Part shown: piece after piece, positions 15,917 to 24,213 of the stretch | Numbering within the stretch: position 1 is the first letter of the stretch | Layout: every line of letters starts with the position of its first letter | DNA from: an uncultured Clostridia bacterium | Lineage (GTDB): Bacteria; Bacillota; Clostridia; TANB77; CAG-508 | DNA length: 38,793 nucleotides | Direction: 5' to 3' | Assembly (NCBI GenBank): GCA_944388705.1 | Contig: CALXJU010000013.1 | Span: 1 to 38,793, forward strand | Translations under genes and position numbers: made by a program | Notes under the pieces: model-generated | What the model was told of the DNA's origin: nothing | What the model saw: the letters and a program-made list of their open reading frames with translations, nothing else | Database searches by the model: none

Positions 15917-17575
15917 ATGATAAATAATAAAATAAAACATTTAACAAAAATATTTTTAAGAGAATATATAGAAAAATTAAATATAAAAAATGAAAAAAAT
16001 AAAATAAATAAAAAATCATCAACAATATGGTTAGGTGCAATATTAATATTTTGTATAACATATTTAAGTGTATATTTAATAAGTAATTTAGTAAAACAAA
16101 ATACACCAGAAATATTTTTAAAAATGTATTTACCAATAATAGCAATTTTTATGCTATATGAATTAATAATATTAGTATGCAATTTATTTTTCTATTCAAA
16201 AGATATAGAATATATATTACCATTACCATTAAAACCTATTGAATTATTAATTGCAAAAGTATTTACATTAATATTTATAATGTATATGTTAGAGGCAGTA
16301 TTATTAGTTATACCAATGTTTATGTATGGAATATTAGCTGCAGGGACAATAAGATTTTTTATATATGGAATATTTTTTTTAGCAATATTTCCAATATTAT
16401 TTGTTTTAATAATTGGAATTTTAACACTAATATTAAATAAAATATTTGAAAAAATAAAAAATAAAAATATAATACAATTACTAATAATATTTATTTTAAC
16501 AATTTTATTGACAGTAATTTTATTTAATATTTTAAAGGAAAATATTAACCAAATAAATAATACAGAAAATGTAGAAATAATAAATCAAAATCTTGATAAA
16601 ATAGACCAAAATTTAATAATAATAAAACCAATAATAAATTTATTAACAGAAAAAAATATAATAAATAATATTTTTAATATATTTATATTATTATTTATTA
16701 ATTTTATTTTTTATATAATATTTTTATTTACAGGAAAAAAATTATATACTAATAAAATATTAATAAAACAAATGTCAAATAAAATAAGAAATAAAACAGA
16801 AAATAAAATAAAATACAATTATAAAAAACAAAAAAAAGAAATAAAATATTTAAAAATAGAAATTAAAAAAATATTAAAAAATACAACATATTTTACACAA
16901 ACAATATATAATTATATTAATATAATAATTTTAGCATTATTTTTATTAAAGATATTAACACCAATGTTTATAGAACAATTACAAACAGACAATTACATAG
17001 AAAGTGTCGAACTTGAACAAGTAAAAATAGAGGCAACATGTACAGTTTTAGCAATAATACAAATAATATCAACATTTAATAATTTAGCAATGACAGCAAT
17101 ATCTAAAGAAGGAAAAGAAGCAGCATTTATGAAATATATACCAATGTCGCTATATAAACAAATTTTAATAAAAGTAATTCCACAAATTATATTAAATATA
17201 ATTATGAGTTTATTAGTAATAATAGTAATAAATACATGTATTAAAATACCAATTATATATTCAATAATAGTATTTATAACTTCATTATTAATAAATATAA
17301 TATATAGTTTTATAATGATAATAGTAGATATACGAAAACCAAATTTAGATTGGACAAGTATAGAGTCAATTACAAAAAATAATAGTAATAAAATGTATAG
17401 ATATGTAATTACAATTGCAATTGTTTTAATATTTATGTATTTCGCAAAAATATTTAAAAATATGAATTATAATATTGCAATAATAATTATGAATTTTATT
17501 TTAGCAATTATTTTAATAAGTATAAATATTTATATAAAGAAAAATATTAGAAAAATATTTAATAAAATAATTTAA
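15917..17575 (+). CDS. polytopic membrane protein, putative ABC-2-type exporter subunit
   Basis: A 552-residue protein with about a dozen hydrophobic segments. The early DIEYILPLPLKPIELLIAKV motif after the second helix is typical of large ABC-exporter-like permeases of Firmicutes (ABC_export/ABC-2 type), in which this loop precedes the channel helices. A long Asn/Lys-rich loop lies between roughly 200 and 320, and a second bundle fills the C-terminal half. No ATP-binding subunit is adjacent, so the substrate and partner are unknown. Codons are extremely A/T-biased even for this genome. Confidence 0.55.
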   Translation: MINNKIKHLTKIFLREYIEKLNIKNEKNKINKKSSTIWLGAILIFCITYLSVYLISNLVKQNTPEIFLKMYLPIIAIFMLYELIILVCNLFFYSKDIEYILPLPLKPIELLIAKVFTLIFIMYMLEAVLLVIPMFMYGILAAGTIRFFIYGIFFLAIFPILFVLIIGILTLILNKIFEKIKNKNIIQLLIIFILTILLTVILFNILKENINQINNTENVEIINQNLDKIDQNLIIIKPIINLLTEKNIINNIFNIFILLFINFIFYIIFLFTGKKLYTNKILIKQMSNKIRNKTENKIKYNYKKQKKEIKYLKIEIKKILKNTTYFTQTIYNYINIIILALFLLKILTPMFIEQLQTDNYIESVELEQVKIEATCTVLAIIQIISTFNNLAMTAISKEGKEAAFMKYIPMSLYKQILIKVIPQIILNIIMSLLVIIVINTCIKIPIIYSIIVFITSLLINIIYSFIMIIVDIRKPNLDWTSIESITKNNSNKMYRYVITIAIVLIFMYFAKIFKNMNYNIAIIIMNFILAIILISINIYIKKNIRKIFNKII

Positions 17576-17637
17576 AAAACCTTGTTCTAAAATCATAAAC
17601 AAGCTAATACAATTCAATATAGACAAGGAGGAAGAAT

Positions 17638-18177
17638 ATGAAAAAGAACAAGAAAAAAATAATTGCTATAATTACAATAATAGTAATTATAATAATGGTA
17701 TGGTTTATCTATAAAAATATTAGTATAGAAAAAACCGTAGATGAATATCAAGATTATACACCAGAAGAAGAAATATCAGAAGAACAATTAAGGCAGACAA
17801 AAGTAATGTTATATTTTGCAAATTCAGAAACAGGTGAATTAGAAAATGAAATAAAATTAATAGATGCAAATACTTTAATAGAAAATCCATGTAAAGAATT
17901 AGTAAATTTATTAATAAAAGGACCACAAAGTAGCACTTTAAAAAAACTAATTCCTGAAGGAACTGTTTTACATGATGTAACAGTAGAAGGTTCATGTGCA
18001 ACTATAAATGTATCTAACGAATTTTTAAATTATGAAAATGACGAAAATAAATTAAAAATAATAAATAGTATAGTTGAAACACTTAGTAATTTAAAAGAAA
18101 TAAATTCAGTTAAATTTTTAATTAATGGAGAACAAAATGAAAATTTAGCAGAAGAATATGTAAAAAATAAAGAATAA
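17638..18177 (+). CDS. GerMN-domain lipoprotein-like or membrane-anchored protein
   Basis: A 179-residue protein with an aaggagg site. An N-terminal membrane helix (about 8-25, no Cys for lipidation seen) is followed by one GerMN domain (about 55-170): VMLYFAN at its start, LLIKGPQSS in the middle, LIPEGTVLHDVTV, then ATINVSNEFL and the closing VKFLINGE. GerM and related proteins act in spore germination and sporulation in Bacillus; single-GerMN proteins occur widely in Clostridia. The precise role is unknown. It forms its own unit with a terminator downstream. Confidence 0.88.
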   Translation: MKKNKKKIIAIITIIVIIIMVWFIYKNISIEKTVDEYQDYTPEEEISEEQLRQTKVMLYFANSETGELENEIKLIDANTLIENPCKELVNLLIKGPQSSTLKKLIPEGTVLHDVTVEGSCATINVSNEFLNYENDENKLKIINSIVETLSNLKEINSVKFLINGEQNENLAEEYVKNKE

Positions 18178-18179
18178 AA

Positions 18180-18204
18180 AAATCCAGATTTCGAGTCTGG
18201 ATTT
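18180..18204. terminator. bidirectional terminator
   Basis: Stem aaatccaga (18180-18188) with tctggattt (18196-18204), 7-nt loop, between convergent genes. It has A-rich sequence on the left and T-rich sequence on the right, so it can serve both. Confidence 0.8.
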
Positions 18205-18409
18205 ATTTTCTTTTTAACAAATTATATAATTTTATATATTTTAAAAAAGAATTAAAATCACATAAAAAATGTTCAACATCATTTAAAGAAGAACAGGCAT
18301 TATTTTTTAAACACATAAAATCAAATTTTTTCTTTTTAGGAGGAGGAACTGATGGAGGATGTCTATTTGAAATAAAATTAGGAGGAGGTAAATTTTCATA
18401 TCTATTCAT
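18203..18409 (-). CDS. small Pro/Lys-rich hypothetical protein
   Basis: A 68-residue ORF on the minus strand. The N-terminal half carries proline clusters (LPPPNF, PPSVPPP) followed by KKKK; the C-terminal half looks helical, with three Cys and FLKYIKLYNLL. The only ribosome-site candidate is a weak gagtg about 7 nt upstream. It ends at a terminator shared with the GerMN gene. I do not recognise a family. The Pro/Cys content would suit a small spore-coat-like protein, but that is speculation. Confidence 0.5.
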   Translation of the reverse strand: MNRYENLPPPNFISNRHPPSVPPPKKKKFDFMCLKNNACSSLNDVEHFLCDFNSFLKYIKLYNLLKRK

Positions 18410-18521
18410 ATAATCACACTCATTTTTATAAATTTTATATTATAATATATGAAAAAAATGCAAAAAAAGCTATAAAAATTTTTATAAATATGGTAAAATA
18501 TTCAAATAGGAGTGATAAGTA

Positions 18522-19346
18522 ATGAAAGGAACATTATATATAGTAGCAACACCAATTGGAAATTTAGAAGATATTACATTAAGAGCATTAAGAATATTAA
18601 AAGAAGTAGATTTAATAGCAGCAGAAGATACAAGACAAACATTAAAATTACTAAATCATTTTGAAATATCAAAACCATTAATAAGTTATCATAGGCATAA
18701 TGAAGAAGTAAAGAGTGAAATATTAATTCAAAAATTAGAAAATGGAGAAAATATAGCTTTAGTATCAGATGCAGGAACACCAGGAATATGCGACCCTGGG
18801 GAAGATGTTATTAAAAAGGCTATAGAAGAAGGAATAAATGTTGTACCAATTCCAGGAGCTTGTGCTATGGTAAATGCATTAATTGCTTCAGGAATAGATA
18901 CTAAAGAATTTATTTTTTTGGGATTTTTACCATTAAATAAAAAAACAAGAATAGAAAAATTAAGAGAAATTAAAGAGTCAGAAAAAACAATTATAATATA
19001 TGAAGCTCCACATAAAATGAAAAATACTTTAAAAGAATTAAGCGAAATTTTACAAGAAAGAAAAATTGTATTAGCAAGAGAATTAACCAAAATCCATGAA
19101 GAATTTATAAGAGAAGATATAAATTTTTTAATGGAAAAAATTGAAAATTTAAAAGGTGAAATGATATTAATAATTGAAGGAAAAAAGAAAGAAAATAACA
19201 TAGAAAATGAATTAAATAATTTGAGTTTAGAAGAACATTATAAATATTATGAAGAACAAGGTTTTGACAAAAAAGATATTATTAAAAAAATTGCAAAAGA
19301 TAGAAATGTTAATAAAAATGAAATATATATGAAATTTATAAAATAA
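18522..19346 (+). CDS. rsmI: 16S rRNA 2'-O-methyltransferase RsmI
   Basis: A 274-residue protein of the RsmI/YraL family, which methylates the 2'-O of C1402 in 16S rRNA (E. coli numbering) with S-adenosylmethionine. Family motifs are clear: LYIVATPIGNLEDITLRAL at the start, AAEDTRQTLKLL, SDAGTPGICDPG (SAM pocket), PIPGACAMVNALIASG, FLGFLPL, and YEAPHKM. The aggag site precedes ATG 18522. Length is typical. Confidence 0.97.
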   Translation: MKGTLYIVATPIGNLEDITLRALRILKEVDLIAAEDTRQTLKLLNHFEISKPLISYHRHNEEVKSEILIQKLENGENIALVSDAGTPGICDPGEDVIKKAIEEGINVVPIPGACAMVNALIASGIDTKEFIFLGFLPLNKKTRIEKLREIKESEKTIIIYEAPHKMKNTLKELSEILQERKIVLARELTKIHEEFIREDINFLMEKIENLKGEMILIIEGKKKENNIENELNNLSLEEHYKYYEEQGFDKKDIIKKIAKDRNVNKNEIYMKFIK

Positions 19347-19375
19347 AAGAAGAAGTTTTATTCTTCTTCTTTTTT
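19345..19375. terminator. bidirectional terminator between rsmI and the AbrB-type gene
   Basis: Stem aaaagaagaag (19345-19355) with cttcttctttt (19363-19373). It overlaps the rsmI stop and the end of the convergent regulator gene, whose KKEEE tail codons form one arm. Confidence 0.75.
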
Positions 19376-19621
19376 ATCTAATTCTGCAATTTGTTTTGCA
19401 CATTTTGCACAAATCAACTTATCTTTATATATTGATAAATTTTTAGTATTTCCACAAAAAACACAATTTGGTTCATATTTTTTCAATACTATAGATGAAC
19501 CGTCAACATAAATTTCTATAGGATCTTTTTCAGCAATATCAAATTTATTTCTAATTTCTATTGGAATAACTACTCTTCCTAATTCATCAACTTTTCTAAT
19601 AATTCCTGTCGCCTTCATCAT
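19358..19621 (-). CDS. AbrB/SpoVT-type transition-state regulator with C-terminal zinc finger
   Basis: An 87-residue protein. The N-terminal half is the swapped-hairpin AbrB DNA-binding domain (ATGIIRKVDELGRVVIPIEIR, about 4-24). The C-terminal half has CxxC at 53-56 and CxxC at 71-74, a likely zinc-binding module found in many clostridial AbrB paralogues. Two adjacent ATGs (19621 and 19618) both fit the aaggagg upstream; the first gives 6-nt spacing. Such regulators control the transition to stationary phase and sporulation; the targets here are unknown. Confidence 0.92.
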   Translation of the reverse strand: MMKATGIIRKVDELGRVVIPIEIRNKFDIAEKDPIEIYVDGSSIVLKKYEPNCVFCGNTKNLSIYKDKLICAKCAKQIAELDKKEEE

Positions 19622-19764
19622 AACATGCCTCCTTAAATATTATATTCAATTCATATATATCATAGCATAAATAAGATGGTTGGTCAATCGCTTTTGAAAA
19701 AAATTTCAAAAAATGTATATATTATATTCAAAATTAATATAAATATAAAGTAGGAGTGGAAAAT

Positions 19765-20352
19765 ATGTTAAATATATTATGGCCAATATTTATAATAATC
19801 TCTATAATATATGCAGTAATTTCTGGAAATATCGAAAATTTAAATAATTCAATTTTTGTAGAAACAGAAAATGTAGTTAAATTTTCATTAACATTGCTTG
19901 GGATGACATGTTTATGGAGTGGAATTATGGAAGTTGCATTAAACACTAAAATAATAGATTATTTATCTAAAATGTTAAAACCAATAATAAATTTTCTTTT
20001 TAAAGATATTGAAACAGATAGTGAATGTAATAAAAATATAACTATGAATATAATTGCAAATATATTAGGTTTAGGAAATGCTGCAACTCCGTTAGGGCTT
20101 AAAGCAATGAATGTGCTACAAAAACATAATAAAGAAAAAGATACATTAAGTGATAATATGATAATGTTAATTGTTTTAAATACAGCTTCATTACAGATAA
20201 TTCCTACAACAGTTCTAGCAATAAGAAACTCATTAGGTTCTAATGAACCAACAAAAATTATATTTCCTATATGGCTTGCTACAATTTGTGCTTTAATTGT
20301 TGGGATATTAGTAACAAAAATTTTAATTAAATGTGATAGGAGAAAATTATGA
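19765..20352 (+). CDS. spmA: spore maturation protein A
   Basis: A 195-residue membrane protein of the nucleoside-recognition (Gate) family. The ATG at 19765 is chosen because the aggag site (19752-19756) would overlap a GTG start at 19756. Family features: WPIFIIISIIYAVISGN at the start, GMTCLWSGIMEVAL, and LGLGNAATPLGLKAM, a characteristic SpmA motif. SpmA and SpmB are needed for normal spore core dehydration in Bacillus and Clostridium. It overlaps spmB by 4 bp (ATGA). Confidence 0.95.
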   Translation: MLNILWPIFIIISIIYAVISGNIENLNNSIFVETENVVKFSLTLLGMTCLWSGIMEVALNTKIIDYLSKMLKPIINFLFKDIETDSECNKNITMNIIANILGLGNAATPLGLKAMNVLQKHNKEKDTLSDNMIMLIVLNTASLQIIPTTVLAIRNSLGSNEPTKIIFPIWLATICALIVGILVTKILIKCDRRKL

Positions 20353-20876
20353 GTTTAATTAATTACATATCAGTAGTAGCTATGCCTATAGTAATATTTA
20401 TAATTATTGGAAATGCATTAAGAGAAAAAGTTGCTGTTTTTGATTTATTTTTAAAAGGAGCAAAAGATGGTTTGGAAATTGTATTGAAAATTTTTCCAAC
20501 TTTAATAGGATTATTTGTAGCAATAGGAATGTTAAGAAGTTCTGGAGTTATAGATTTTATTACAAGTGTAGTATCACCTATAACTAACTTTTTTATGCCT
20601 AATGAGATTTTACCACTTGCTATTTTAAGACCAATATCAGGAAGTGCGTCAATGGCGGTAGCTACTGATATAATTAAAATGAATGGAGTTGATTCTTTTA
20701 TAGGAGTTTTAGCAGCTGTAATAATGGGGTCAACAGAAACGACATTATATACAATAGCAGTATATTCTAGTAGTGTAAAAATTAAAAAAACTAGATTTGT
20801 ATTATTTGCATCATTAATCGCTGATATTATAGGTGTAATAGTATCAGTTATAATAGTATCTAAAATGTTTAACTAA
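20349..20876 (+). CDS. spmB: spore maturation protein B
   Basis: A 175-residue partner of SpmA in the same membrane family. Motifs: VAMPIVIFIIIGNALREKV near the N-terminus, FLKGAKDGLEIVLKIFPTL, RPISGSASMAVATDI, and MGSTETTLYTIAVYS, all typical of SpmB. Translation is coupled to spmA through the 4-bp overlap. A short 7-bp hairpin follows the stop. Confidence 0.96.
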   Translation: MSLINYISVVAMPIVIFIIIGNALREKVAVFDLFLKGAKDGLEIVLKIFPTLIGLFVAIGMLRSSGVIDFITSVVSPITNFFMPNEILPLAILRPISGSASMAVATDIIKMNGVDSFIGVLAAVIMGSTETTLYTIAVYSSSVKIKKTRFVLFASLIADIIGVIVSVIIVSKMFN

Positions 20877-20893
20877 TACTGCAAACGCAGTAT
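20876..20893 (+). terminator. short hairpin after spmB
   Basis: atactgc (20876-20882) pairs with gcagtat (20887-20893) around a 4-nt loop. The following T run is poor (ttgtcga), so termination would be weak; it borders the Spo0A-like boxes. Confidence 0.4.
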
Positions 20894-20949
20894 TTGTCGA
20901 TATTTGTCGAAAAGTTTTTCTTGACAAACATAGAAAAATATTGTAATAT
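20893..20949 (+). promoter_or_regulatory. promoter with two tandem Spo0A-like boxes
   Basis: A perfect 10-bp tandem repeat tatttgtcga (20891-20900, 20901-20910) gives TTTGTCGAT (20893-20901) and TTTGTCGAA (20903-20911). The second contains the exact 0A-box core TGTCGAA known from Bacillus. Nine bases further is TTGACA (20921-20926), a 17-bp spacer and TAATAT (20944-20949). The layout suits activation by Spo0A~P of the short gene downstream. The identification rests on the consensus only. Confidence 0.6.
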
Positions 20950-20968
20950 ATTGTCAAAGGAAAAAATT

Positions 20969-21079
20969 ATGATTTTTAAAATTCTAATATTTATTTCAAT
21001 ATTTTTAATAGTCAAAAAAATAATCATAAAAATTTTAGCTCTTGAAATTATTGAAGAAATTACTAAAAAAAGTTTTTAA
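20969..21079 (+). CDS. 36-residue membrane peptide
   Basis: A 36-residue peptide starting at ATG 20969, 8 nt after aaagg. A longer frame from 20894 would include the promoter and is rejected. It is a single hydrophobic Ile-rich segment (MIFKILIFISIFLIVKK) followed by an amphipathic tail (ALEIIEEITKKSF). I recognise no family. It lies behind the Spo0A-like boxes and directly before the structured element at 21082, which is in its predicted 3' untranslated region. It could be a small sporulation-time membrane peptide or a toxin-like peptide. Confidence 0.5.
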   Translation: MIFKILIFISIFLIVKKIIIKILALEIIEEITKKSF

Positions 21080-21081
21080 TC

Positions 21082-21210
21082 TTGTAAAGGGAATAATAAA
21101 AATCCCCATCATAACAAATAACATATACAAAAAAAGAGATTTAAGCTAGGCCCCCTAAAACCTAATTACGTTCTTTTACCTTATTTGTCATTAAAATATT
21201 CCCTTTACAA
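21082..21210. other. structured 129-bp inverted-repeat element (candidate ncRNA or MITE)
   Basis: Outer 14-bp perfect arms ttgtaaagggaata (21082-21095) and tattccctttacaa (21197-21210) enclose further nested pairings: acaaataa (21114-21121) with ttatttgt (21181-21188), and aaaaga (21132-21137) with tctttt (21172-21177). An apical region with an unusually GC-rich block (gctaggccccct) sits in the middle. The whole can fold as one long interrupted hairpin on either strand, between convergent genes. It has no ORF. It might be a 3' UTR structure, a 6S-like RNA, or a miniature transposable element; I cannot decide. Confidence 0.55.
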
Positions 21211-21222
21211 AACAAATATATT

Positions 21223-22011
21223 TTATAATTTAATGAATTTACTAGGATGTTCTCTATTAGCAACTGATAAATTAATAGAATTATTTGGACAACTAATTAA
21301 TTCATCAACAACGGTCTGATAAGCAAGTTCAGGAAAATTACTTTCTTTGCTTAAGTGACCTAACATTGCTGTATGTAAATTACTATTTTTTGATAAATAT
21401 GAAATAGTTTTACCTGCAATAGTATTAGATAAATGTCCTGTATTACTTGCAATACGAGACTTTAATCTGAAAGGATATGAGCAACATTTTAATACTTCAG
21501 TATCATAATTAGATTCTAGTAAAATAAATTCACTACCTTCTAAATATTTTAATATATAATTTGACATATGCCCAATGTCTGTTGCTATACTAATTTGGTG
21601 TTTATCATCTTTAATAATGTTAAAGCCACAAGGATTTGCTGCATCGTGTGGAATACTAAAAGGTAAAATTTCTAAATCATTTATACAAAATTTTTCTTCT
21701 GGCTTAAAATAATTAATATTTTTCTCTGATAGTTTTTCTGTTTGAGTTGGCATTGCTTCAAAAGTTTCTTTTGTGGCAAAAACAGGAATATCAAACTTTT
21801 TTGATATTGTTGATATTCCTTTTATATGATCAGAATGTTCATGTGTAACTAAAATGGCATTTATTGAAGAAGGGTCTGTTTCAATTGATTTTAATGCTTC
21901 TTCAATCTTTTTACAACTCATTCCTGCATCTACTAAGATTTTTGCATTTTCACTTTCTACATATAAGCTATTACCACTACTACCACTAAATAAACTGCAA
22001 AAATTTAACAT
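21223..22011 (-). CDS. walJ: WalJ/YycJ-type metallo-beta-lactamase-fold hydrolase
   Basis: A 262-residue protein. The N-terminus CSLFSGSSGNSLYVES and the metal-binding THEHSDH (His57, His59, Asp61, His62) are diagnostic of the YycJ/WalJ branch of the metallo-beta-lactamase fold. Later SIATDIGHM and ESNYD supply further ligands. WalJ proteins are phosphodiesterase/nuclease-like and in low-GC bacteria have been linked to the coordination of replication and cell division. In Bacillus the gene belongs to the walRK operon; here it lies 20 nt after murA, probably in a spoIIR-murA-walJ unit. Confidence 0.9.
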   Translation of the reverse strand: MLNFCSLFSGSSGNSLYVESENAKILVDAGMSCKKIEEALKSIETDPSSINAILVTHEHSDHIKGISTISKKFDIPVFATKETFEAMPTQTEKLSEKNINYFKPEEKFCINDLEILPFSIPHDAANPCGFNIIKDDKHQISIATDIGHMSNYILKYLEGSEFILLESNYDTEVLKCCSYPFRLKSRIASNTGHLSNTIAGKTISYLSKNSNLHTAMLGHLSKESNFPELAYQTVVDELISCPNNSINLSVANREHPSKFIKL

Positions 22012-22031
22012 ATATATCTTCCTTCTATTGT

Positions 22032-23291
22032 TTATTCATTAACTCTTTTGATTATAGCACCAAGGTTTGAAAATTTCTTTTCTATATTTTCATAACCTCT
22101 ATCAATATGCTCTAAATTGTATATTTCTGTTGTACCTTCTGCAATTATACCTGCAATTATTAATGCAGCACCTGCACGTAAATCAGACGAATATACAGGA
22201 GAACCATATAAAGTTTCTACACCTTCAAAAAATGCTGTTTTTCCTTCTGCTGAAATTTTTGCTCCCATTTTATTTAATTCTTCTGTATATTGGAATCTAG
22301 ATTCCCAAATACTTTCTATTATTTTACTTGTACCATTTGCAATTGAAAGAACAACTCCCATTTGTGGTTGCAAATCAGTTGGAAAACCAGGATAAGGAAG
22401 TGTTTTTATATTAGCCTTTGAAGGTCTTTTATTACAACTTACTCTTATACTATCTCCGTAATCTTCGACTTGACCACCAATTTCAATTATTTTTGCTGTT
22501 ACAGATTCTAAATGTTTTGTAATACAATTTTTTATTAAGATATCTCCTTGAGAAGCTACTGCTGCAAGCATAAATGTTCCTGCTTCTATTTGGTCTGGAA
22601 CAACAGAATATGTACTGTTACCATGTAAATGTTTAACACCATTTATTTTAATTACATCTGTTCCAGCTCCACGAATATCTGCACCCATAGTATTTAAAAA
22701 GTTTGCAACATCTACTATATGTGGTTCTTTTGCAGCATTATCAATAGTTGTTGTTCCTTCTGCTAAAACTGCAGATAACATTACATTGATTGTTGCTCCA
22801 ACAGAAACAACATCCATATAAATAGAAGTTCCAACTAATTTAGAAGCTTTTGCTACGATTTTTCCTTGTCCAACTTCAACAGTTGCACCAAGTGCTTCAA
22901 AACCTTTTATATGTTGATCTATAGGGCGAGCACCTAATTTACAACCACCAGGCATACCTACTGTTATAGAACCTTTACGTCCGAGCATACTTCCAATTAT
23001 ATAATAAGAAGCTCTAAATTTTCTTGTTAATTCTTCTGAAGCTACAGTTTCATGTATATCTCTTGTATCAATTGTTATTTCATTAGGTGTATTCCATGTT
23101 ATTTTAGCGCCTAGACCTTCTAAAATCTTACATATTGTTTTTACATCACTAATATTAGGTAAATTTTCGATTGTACAAACTCCATCTATTAAAAGTGTTG
23201 CTGGTAAAATAGCTACTGCTGCATTTTTTGCTCCACTAATTGTTACTTCTCCCTTTAAGGGTGTTTTTCCGGTAATTACTAATTTTTCCAA
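22032..23291 (-). CDS. murA: UDP-N-acetylglucosamine 1-carboxyvinyltransferase (MurA)
   Basis: A 419-residue enzyme of the first committed step of peptidoglycan synthesis: it transfers enolpyruvate from PEP to UDP-GlcNAc. SGAKNAAVAILPA opens the protein, and PGGCKLGARPID contains the catalytic Cys117, the residue that fosfomycin alkylates. PGFPTDLQPQ and DLRAGAALIIAG are further family motifs. The start codon is TTG, 7 nt after a perfect aggagg; no ATG lies in frame nearby. Low-GC bacteria often carry two MurA paralogues, and I cannot tell which this is. Confidence 0.97.
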   Translation of the reverse strand: MEKLVITGKTPLKGEVTISGAKNAAVAILPATLLIDGVCTIENLPNISDVKTICKILEGLGAKITWNTPNEITIDTRDIHETVASEELTRKFRASYYIIGSMLGRKGSITVGMPGGCKLGARPIDQHIKGFEALGATVEVGQGKIVAKASKLVGTSIYMDVVSVGATINVMLSAVLAEGTTTIDNAAKEPHIVDVANFLNTMGADIRGAGTDVIKINGVKHLHGNSTYSVVPDQIEAGTFMLAAVASQGDILIKNCITKHLESVTAKIIEIGGQVEDYGDSIRVSCNKRPSKANIKTLPYPGFPTDLQPQMGVVLSIANGTSKIIESIWESRFQYTEELNKMGAKISAEGKTAFFEGVETLYGSPVYSSDLRAGAALIIAGIIAEGTTEIYNLEHIDRGYENIEKKFSNLGAIIKRVNE

Positions 23292-23371
23292 ATGTATTCC
23301 TCCTAAAAATATTTTTCTTAAGAAAATATATCATAAATATTTAAATATTACAATATTTTTTTAGACATATT

Positions 23372-24037
23372 CTAATTTTTTGCTGTGAAGAGACCATTTT
23401 GAGCAAAAAATTCAATTAATTTAAATTTAAATTTAATTTCAGAGTGTGTATTGTCTGATATGATTTCATATGATTCTTTATCTAAATTATCTTCAAGGTT
23501 TTCTTTTGCTTCATCATCTACAATACCTGAACTTACATCAATAAAACAAAGAGAAGGGAACATTACACACCACCAATTTTGACCTTTGGCTTCTCCAATT
23601 TCAACTCGTAAAGCATCATAAAAACCAGCAGGTAAAGAAATATCACCATAATTTTTAGTAGGAAAATAAAAATTTCCAATATTAATTTTTACACTATAAT
23701 CATATCCATTTTCCTTTATAGTATTTTCTGCAATTTTTTGAAATTCCTCTTTATGAGATTCTGCCACAGAAATTGCTTCAGCTTTTGTAGAACAATTTGA
23801 ACTTATTGAATTCATATATTTTAACAGTTCATCTCTAACTTTTATTTTTAATGCTTGATCTGCATCTGAGTCACTATTTGCCAAAACATGCAATCTGAAT
23901 ACAGCATCTGATAAATTTTCAGAAACAGCAGTAACATATGATTGTGCAGAAATAAATACATATAAAAAAAGTAAAAATATTAATAAAATTGCATTTTTTA
24001 ACTTGGTATTTTTCATAAAATTTAAAAGTTTTTTCAT
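23372..24037 (-). CDS. spoIIR: stage II sporulation protein R
   Basis: A 221-residue protein. The ATG at 24037 follows aaggagg; the frame extends further upstream without a site. A signal-like hydrophobic segment (about 14-35) precedes the conserved core: FRLHVLANSDSDADQALKIK, then VRDELLKYM, a C-terminal NWWCVMFPSLCF and a Val/Asp-rich end. SpoIIR is made in the forespore under sigma-F and signals across the septum to trigger SpoIIGA cleavage of pro-sigma-E. I could not pick a convincing sigma-F promoter in the AT-rich upstream DNA. Confidence 0.93.
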   Translation of the reverse strand: MKKLLNFMKNTKLKNAILLIFLLFLYVFISAQSYVTAVSENLSDAVFRLHVLANSDSDADQALKIKVRDELLKYMNSISSNCSTKAEAISVAESHKEEFQKIAENTIKENGYDYSVKINIGNFYFPTKNYGDISLPAGFYDALRVEIGEAKGQNWWCVMFPSLCFIDVSSGIVDDEAKENLEDNLDKESYEIISDNTHSEIKFKFKLIEFFAQNGLFTAKN

Positions 24038-24122
24038 AAAAATCCTCCTTGTATAAAATAAAACTTTTTTGTAAAAAAATATCTTTAAAATAATTATTAA
24101 CCAAAAAATATAAAATATACAT

Positions 24123-24188
24123 TGTCGAAAAAATATCAATTAATTTAATCAAAAAAAGCTTGACAAAATATTAATTAAATGGTAATAT
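24123..24188 (+). promoter_or_regulatory. promoter with an upstream Spo0A-like box
   Basis: TTGACA (24160-24165), 17-bp spacer, TAATAT (24183-24188). A TGTCGAA core (24123-24129) lies 30 nt upstream of the -35. The -35/-10 pair and the box repeat the arrangement at 20893-20949, with larger spacing. It also lies in the divergent region upstream of spoIIR. Confidence 0.5.
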
Positions 24189-24213
24189 TTACCAGGAAGT
24201 AAAAACGAAAGGG

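Noticed and set aside
18728..19201. 157-residue minus-strand frame
   Set aside because: Shadow of rsmI, whose family motifs are intact; no ribosome site.
20894..21079. 61-residue version of the small membrane peptide
   Set aside because: The upstream part would be read through the promoter and Spo0A-like boxes; the start at 20969 has the ribosome site.
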